From an uncultured Ruminococcus sp. (GTDB lineage: Bacteria > Bacillota > Clostridia > Oscillospirales > CAG-272), in the NCBI GenBank assembly GCA_902803255.1, contig CADCPG010000157.1, positions 1-6,921 on the forward strand: 6,921 bases of DNA. Direction: 5' to 3'. Positions 5,108 through 6,921 of the stretch are shown one piece after another (the stretch's first letter is position 1; every line of letters starts with the position of its first letter). The notes under the pieces are model-generated. The model ran no database searches, had not been told where the DNA came from, and worked only from the letters and a program-made list of their open reading frames with translations. The translations under genes and the position numbers were made by a program.

Positions 5108-6921
5108 ATGAAGACCGGAGCAGGAAAAATCCTGAGAGCGGCGGCCGCGGTTCTGTGCGCGCTCGTCATGCTGCCTCTGTGCGCGTCGTTTCTCCCGGGA
5201 TGCACGGGAGACGGCGGAGCGGACGAGACGTCCGCGGAGCAGAATACCGGAACGGAAGGGGGAGAAGCAGTGAAAAACGATACCGTGATATCGGCCGACA
5301 AAGGACTTCTCGGGAAGTTCCAGGTGGTGTTCCCCGAGAAGGGAGGCGGCGTCGCTGCCGCCTGCGCGAGGAAGATCATAGCCGCGGTAAACGAAAAATA
5401 CGGCGTCAGGATGGGACTCTCCGACGATTTCTTCGCCGAGAGGGCGAAATCGCTGACAGTAAAGCCGAACGAGATCCTCGTCGGCGACACCAACCGCGAA
5501 GAGACAGCGGAGTTCCTCGGCTCGCTCGAATGGGGCGACCGCGGATTCACCGTCATCGGGACGAAGATAGTTGTCGCGGGGACTGACGACGAGGGCACCG
5601 AAAAGGCGGTCGACGAGTTCATCGATGCGCTGAAGTCGGCGCCCGAAGGGCTGCTCTATTCGGGCGGCCAGGACATGATATTCAGGTCGGGCGGGACGTT
5701 CCCGCACCCCGACCTTGCGGTGAGCGGCAGGCCGCTGTCGGGTTTCAGGATCGTATACAGGAGCGGCGGCGACGAGAGGAACGTCATGGCAGCCAGGCGT
5801 CTGCGGGCCGTCATCGGAGAGGAGACGGGGAAGTGCCTGCCGCTGTGCAGGGCCGATCAGGCGGCGGAAAAGCCCGCCGAGCCGTCGTTCCTCATCGACT
5901 GCGCCGCTGACATGTCGTATCCGGCTCCGAGTGCCGAATACGACTACGCAGGCAGCGGATTCAGCGTTTTCGAGCGGGACGGAGCTCCGCAGGTCCTCAT
6001 CAGCGGAGTTAACATCTACTCGGACATCATGGCGTTCGAAGGGACGCTGAAGGCCCTGGAGAACGCGGCGGTGCCGTCGGGATTCGTTCCCGTCGTGACC
6101 GGCGAGACCTTCCTGAGCGAGAAAAAGCCGGTCGAGGCGGTCCCGGTGAAGTCGCTGACCGTCATGGGCGCCGACATCTCCGAGTACAGCATCGTGTACA
6201 GCGCGGCCGAGAAGAACACGGCCGAGGCGGCCTCCGAGCTGGCGGAGTACATAAGGAAGGCGACGGGTAAGACGCTGCCTGTCATCACCGACGACAAAAG
6301 CGCCGCCCGCGAGATAGTCATAGGGAAGACATCGCGCGACACGGCCGGTGTGACCTCACGCCGCGACGCGCTGAAGAACGACGGCATCATGTTCTACGCC
6401 GAGGGCGGTCGCCTGTACATCGGCAGCCATTCGCCGCTCGGACAGTTCTACGCCGTCTACCGCTTCCTCGAGGAGAAGATAGGCTGCCGCTTCTACTCCG
6501 ACAACTCGGAGCGCATCCTGCCCTCCGACGGGATCGTGATACCCGCCGATACCGACTATTCCTATTCGCCGCAGCTCTTCTACCGTTACACCGACTGGGG
6601 GCTGTCGGTCGACATGCGCCGCAAACTCGGGCTCAACGGCGAGGACGGCATTGAAAACAAGATCTACGGCTTTGCCCACACCCTTGCCGGCCTCGCGAAC
6701 GTCTCTCCCTCGACGCAGCCGTGTCTCTCCGACGAGAACGTCTACGCGACCGTGCTGAAGAACGTGCGGCAGCGTATAGCCGACAATCCGGGCGTCCGCA
6801 TCATTTCGGTGACGCAGAACGACAACCGGAACTACTGCACCTGCGAGAAGTGCAGCGCCCTCGCAGACAGGGAAGGGCAGTCGGGAGTGATGCTGACCTT
6901 TGTCAACCGCATCGCGGAGGA
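5108..6921 (+). CDS. Large secreted lipoprotein, DUF4838-type, cut by the window end
   Basis: The frame stays open from ATG 5108 to the last base (604 codons plus two bases), so the C-terminus is missing. Residues 1-32 are a lipoprotein signal peptide: K2, K7 and R10, a hydrophobic core and a lipobox LPGC with C32 as the lipidated Cys. A Gly/Glu/Thr-rich linker follows (33-58). Three tandem alpha/beta units come next at about 60-195, 209-325 and 350-465, resembling the accessory domain found before the catalytic barrel in GH20 hexosaminidases and GH67 glucuronidases. The last part, with SVTQNDNRNY and a Cys cluster CTCEKC (C577, C579, C582), resembles DUF4838 proteins, presumed surface glycosidases of carbohydrate-degrading anaerobes. 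No catalytic residue can be assigned. It starts four bases after the pncB stop and lacks a good ribosome binding site; the closest purine tract, AGGGGG at 5086-5091, is 16 bases away. The family call is moderate and the substrate unknown. Confidence 0.8.
   Translation, partial: MKTGAGKILRAAAAVLCALVMLPLCASFLPGCTGDGGADETSAEQNTGTEGGEAVKNDTVISADKGLLGKFQVVFPEKGGGVAAACARKIIAAVNEKYGVRMGLSDDFFAERAKSLTVKPNEILVGDTNREETAEFLGSLEWGDRGFTVIGTKIVVAGTDDEGTEKAVDEFIDALKSAPEGLLYSGGQDMIFRSGGTFPHPDLAVSGRPLSGFRIVYRSGGDERNVMAARRLRAVIGEETGKCLPLCRADQAAEKPAEPSFLIDCAADMSYPAPSAEYDYAGSGFSVFERDGAPQVLISGVNIYSDIMAFEGTLKALENAAVPSGFVPVVTGETFLSEKKPVEAVPVKSLTVMGADISEYSIVYSAAEKNTAEAASELAEYIRKATGKTLPVITDDKSAAREIVIGKTSRDTAGVTSRRDALKNDGIMFYAEGGRLYIGSHSPLGQFYAVYRFLEEKIGCRFYSDNSERILPSDGIVIPADTDYSYSPQLFYRYTDWGLSVDMRRKLGLNGEDGIENKIYGFAHTLAGLANVSPSTQPCLSDENVYATVLKNVRQRIADNPGVRIISVTQNDNRNYCTCEKCSALADREGQSGVMLTFVNRIAE

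Noticed and set aside
5155..5586. Open frame of 143 codons on the + strand inside the lipoprotein gene
   Set aside because: Arg-rich out-of-frame reading of a GC-rich gene; the lipoprotein frame is open throughout and begins with a proper signal peptide.
3871..5622. Long open frame of 583 codons on the minus strand opposite pncB
   Set aside because: It is the mirror of a GC-rich gene: low-complexity, rich in Arg, Val, Glu and His with no recognisable motif, while the + strand encodes an unmistakable PncB and lipoprotein.
1..6921. CRISPR array, tRNA or rRNA genes, insertion sequences, riboswitch
   Set aside because: I saw no regularly spaced direct repeats, no transposase motifs and no tRNA-like sequence; the leader upstream of 1159 is only ~40 bases, too short for a riboswitch.

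Overview
The window carries seven genes, all on the + strand. It is GC-rich, with short gaps, strong purine-rich ribosome binding sites and no sign of insertion sequences, tRNAs or CRISPR arrays. Gene content (a PHP protein starting ETHLHT, a PrsW-like membrane protease, a compact NAD salvage set and a large DUF4838-type surface lipoprotein) suggests a GC-rich member of the Bacillota, probably an uncultured clostridial anaerobe of gut type. This is inferred from family resemblance, not from a marker gene.

Layout. (1) 4-1008: a PHP-domain metal-dependent phosphoesterase-like protein whose last ~90 residues look like a chagasin-family (I42) cysteine-peptidase inhibitor domain, an unusual fusion. 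(2) 1009-1128: a strong intrinsic terminator (15-bp perfect stem), then a near-consensus sigma-A type promoter (TTGACT-17-TATCAT) with a perfect 7-bp inverted repeat between its -35 and -10 boxes, a candidate operator. (3) 1159-1929: a PrsW-family intramembrane protease. (4) 1985-5103: four NAD-salvage genes, namely nicotinamidase-type cysteine hydrolase, NH3-dependent NAD synthetase, NadM/NadR-type nucleotidyltransferase and nicotinate phosphoribosyltransferase. (5) 5108 to the window end: the first 604 codons of a secreted lipoprotein with three tandem copies of a glycosidase-accessory-like fold, followed by the beginning of a DUF4838-type region with a Cys cluster.

How the genes work together. 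The four NAD genes encode every step of the Preiss-Handler route: nicotinamide to nicotinate (PncA), to NaMN (PncB), to NaAD (the adenylyltransferase) and to NAD (NadE). From 1159 to the end the gaps are 55, 26, -4, 34 and 4 bases with no internal terminator, so the protease, the salvage enzymes and the lipoprotein may form one transcription unit driven by the promoter at 1084-1112. The main points for a second look are the PHP-chagasin fusion, the palindrome inside the promoter, the PrsW protease at the head of an NAD operon, and the triplicated domain in a lipoprotein tightly coupled to pncB.
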